Below the pieces are notes generated by a model. It was not told the origin of the DNA and did no database searches. It saw nothing but the letters and a program-made list of their open reading frames with translations. Positions 6,169 to 6,229 of a stretch of 6,229 nt of DNA are shown here, piece by piece (within the stretch, counting starts at the first letter, position 1; every line of letters starts with the position of its first letter). The stretch spans positions 1 to 6,229 of the forward strand of contig JAMCTD010000005.1 of NCBI GenBank assembly GCA_023380995.1, given 5' to 3'. Both the position numbers and the translations under genes were made by a program. The stretch comes from Patescibacteria group bacterium (GTDB lineage Bacteria > Patescibacteria > Microgenomatia > Daviesbacterales > UBA10151).

Positions 6169-6229
6169 ATGGCCACAATAAATACAGCTTGGGATCAAGT
6201 TTCTAAAAATACTTTCAAGACTTGGGTTA
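6169..6229 (+). CDS. htpX: Probable HtpX-like M48 metalloprotease, N-terminal 20 codons only
   Basis: An open frame starts at ATG and runs off the window, giving MATINTAWDQVSKNTFKTWV. The pattern of a short lead-in, then N-x-x-KTW at the edge of a first membrane helix, resembles the start of HtpX proteases (typically N-(K/R)-R-KTW-hydrophobic). The position directly after lemA supports this, since lemA and htpX are frequent neighbours. HtpX is a membrane zinc protease that degrades damaged membrane proteins. The HExxH motif and membrane helices lie outside the window, so the call rests on 20 residues plus context. Confidence 0.7.
   Translation, partial: MATINTAWDQVSKNTFKTWV

Noticed and set aside
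1..6229. tRNA, rRNA, CRISPR array, insertion sequence or prophage remnants
   Set aside because: No cloverleaf, spaced repeat series, transposase motif or long inverted ends were seen; nearly all the DNA is accounted for by the listed genes.

Overview
This AT-rich window looks like part of a Candidate Phyla Radiation (Patescibacteria) genome, most likely a Microgenomates-type lineage. That placement is an inference from the gene set (a YfhO-type membrane protein, PolX with a PHP domain, LemA followed by an HtpX-like start, and a HicBA pair), from very tight gene packing, and from the absence of Shine-Dalgarno sequences before any visible start. TGA ends the polX frame, so the TGA-recoded Gracilibacteria/SR1 code is not supported.

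Layout: (1) 2-403, the end of a hicB antitoxin gene followed with zero spacing by a complete hicA toxin gene. (2) 453-2807, a large polytopic YfhO-family protein, preceded by an exact 14-bp tandem duplication that abuts its start codon. (3) 2908-3108, a 66-residue orphan protein behind the best promoter in the window (TTGACT-N17-TATAAT). (4) 3120-3797, minus strand, a class I SAM-dependent methyltransferase, convergent with the orphan. (5) 3848-5593, polX (Pol X polymerase plus PHP exonuclease), divergent from the methyltransferase. (6) 5590-6141, lemA, overlapping polX by ATGA. (7) from 6169, the first 20 codons of a probable htpX. No intergenic gap exceeds about 100 bp.

No new multi-gene system is evident. 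The most interesting signal is regulatory. Four promoters (orphan, methyltransferase, polX, probable htpX) have a -10 box 7 to 9 nt before the ATG, predicting leaderless mRNAs. Three of them share an extended -10 (TGSTAAAAT, S = C or G) without a clear -35. The yfhO gene would fit the same geometry if one copy of its 14-bp duplication were removed. The methyltransferase and polX -10 boxes form an inverted repeat in a shared divergent promoter, and the htpX -10 is buried in a perfect 10-bp-arm palindrome that looks like an operator.

Functionally the genes are mostly independent housekeeping or accessory units: DNA repair (PolX), envelope (YfhO, LemA, probable HtpX), a toxin-antitoxin module, and a methyltransferase of unknown substrate.
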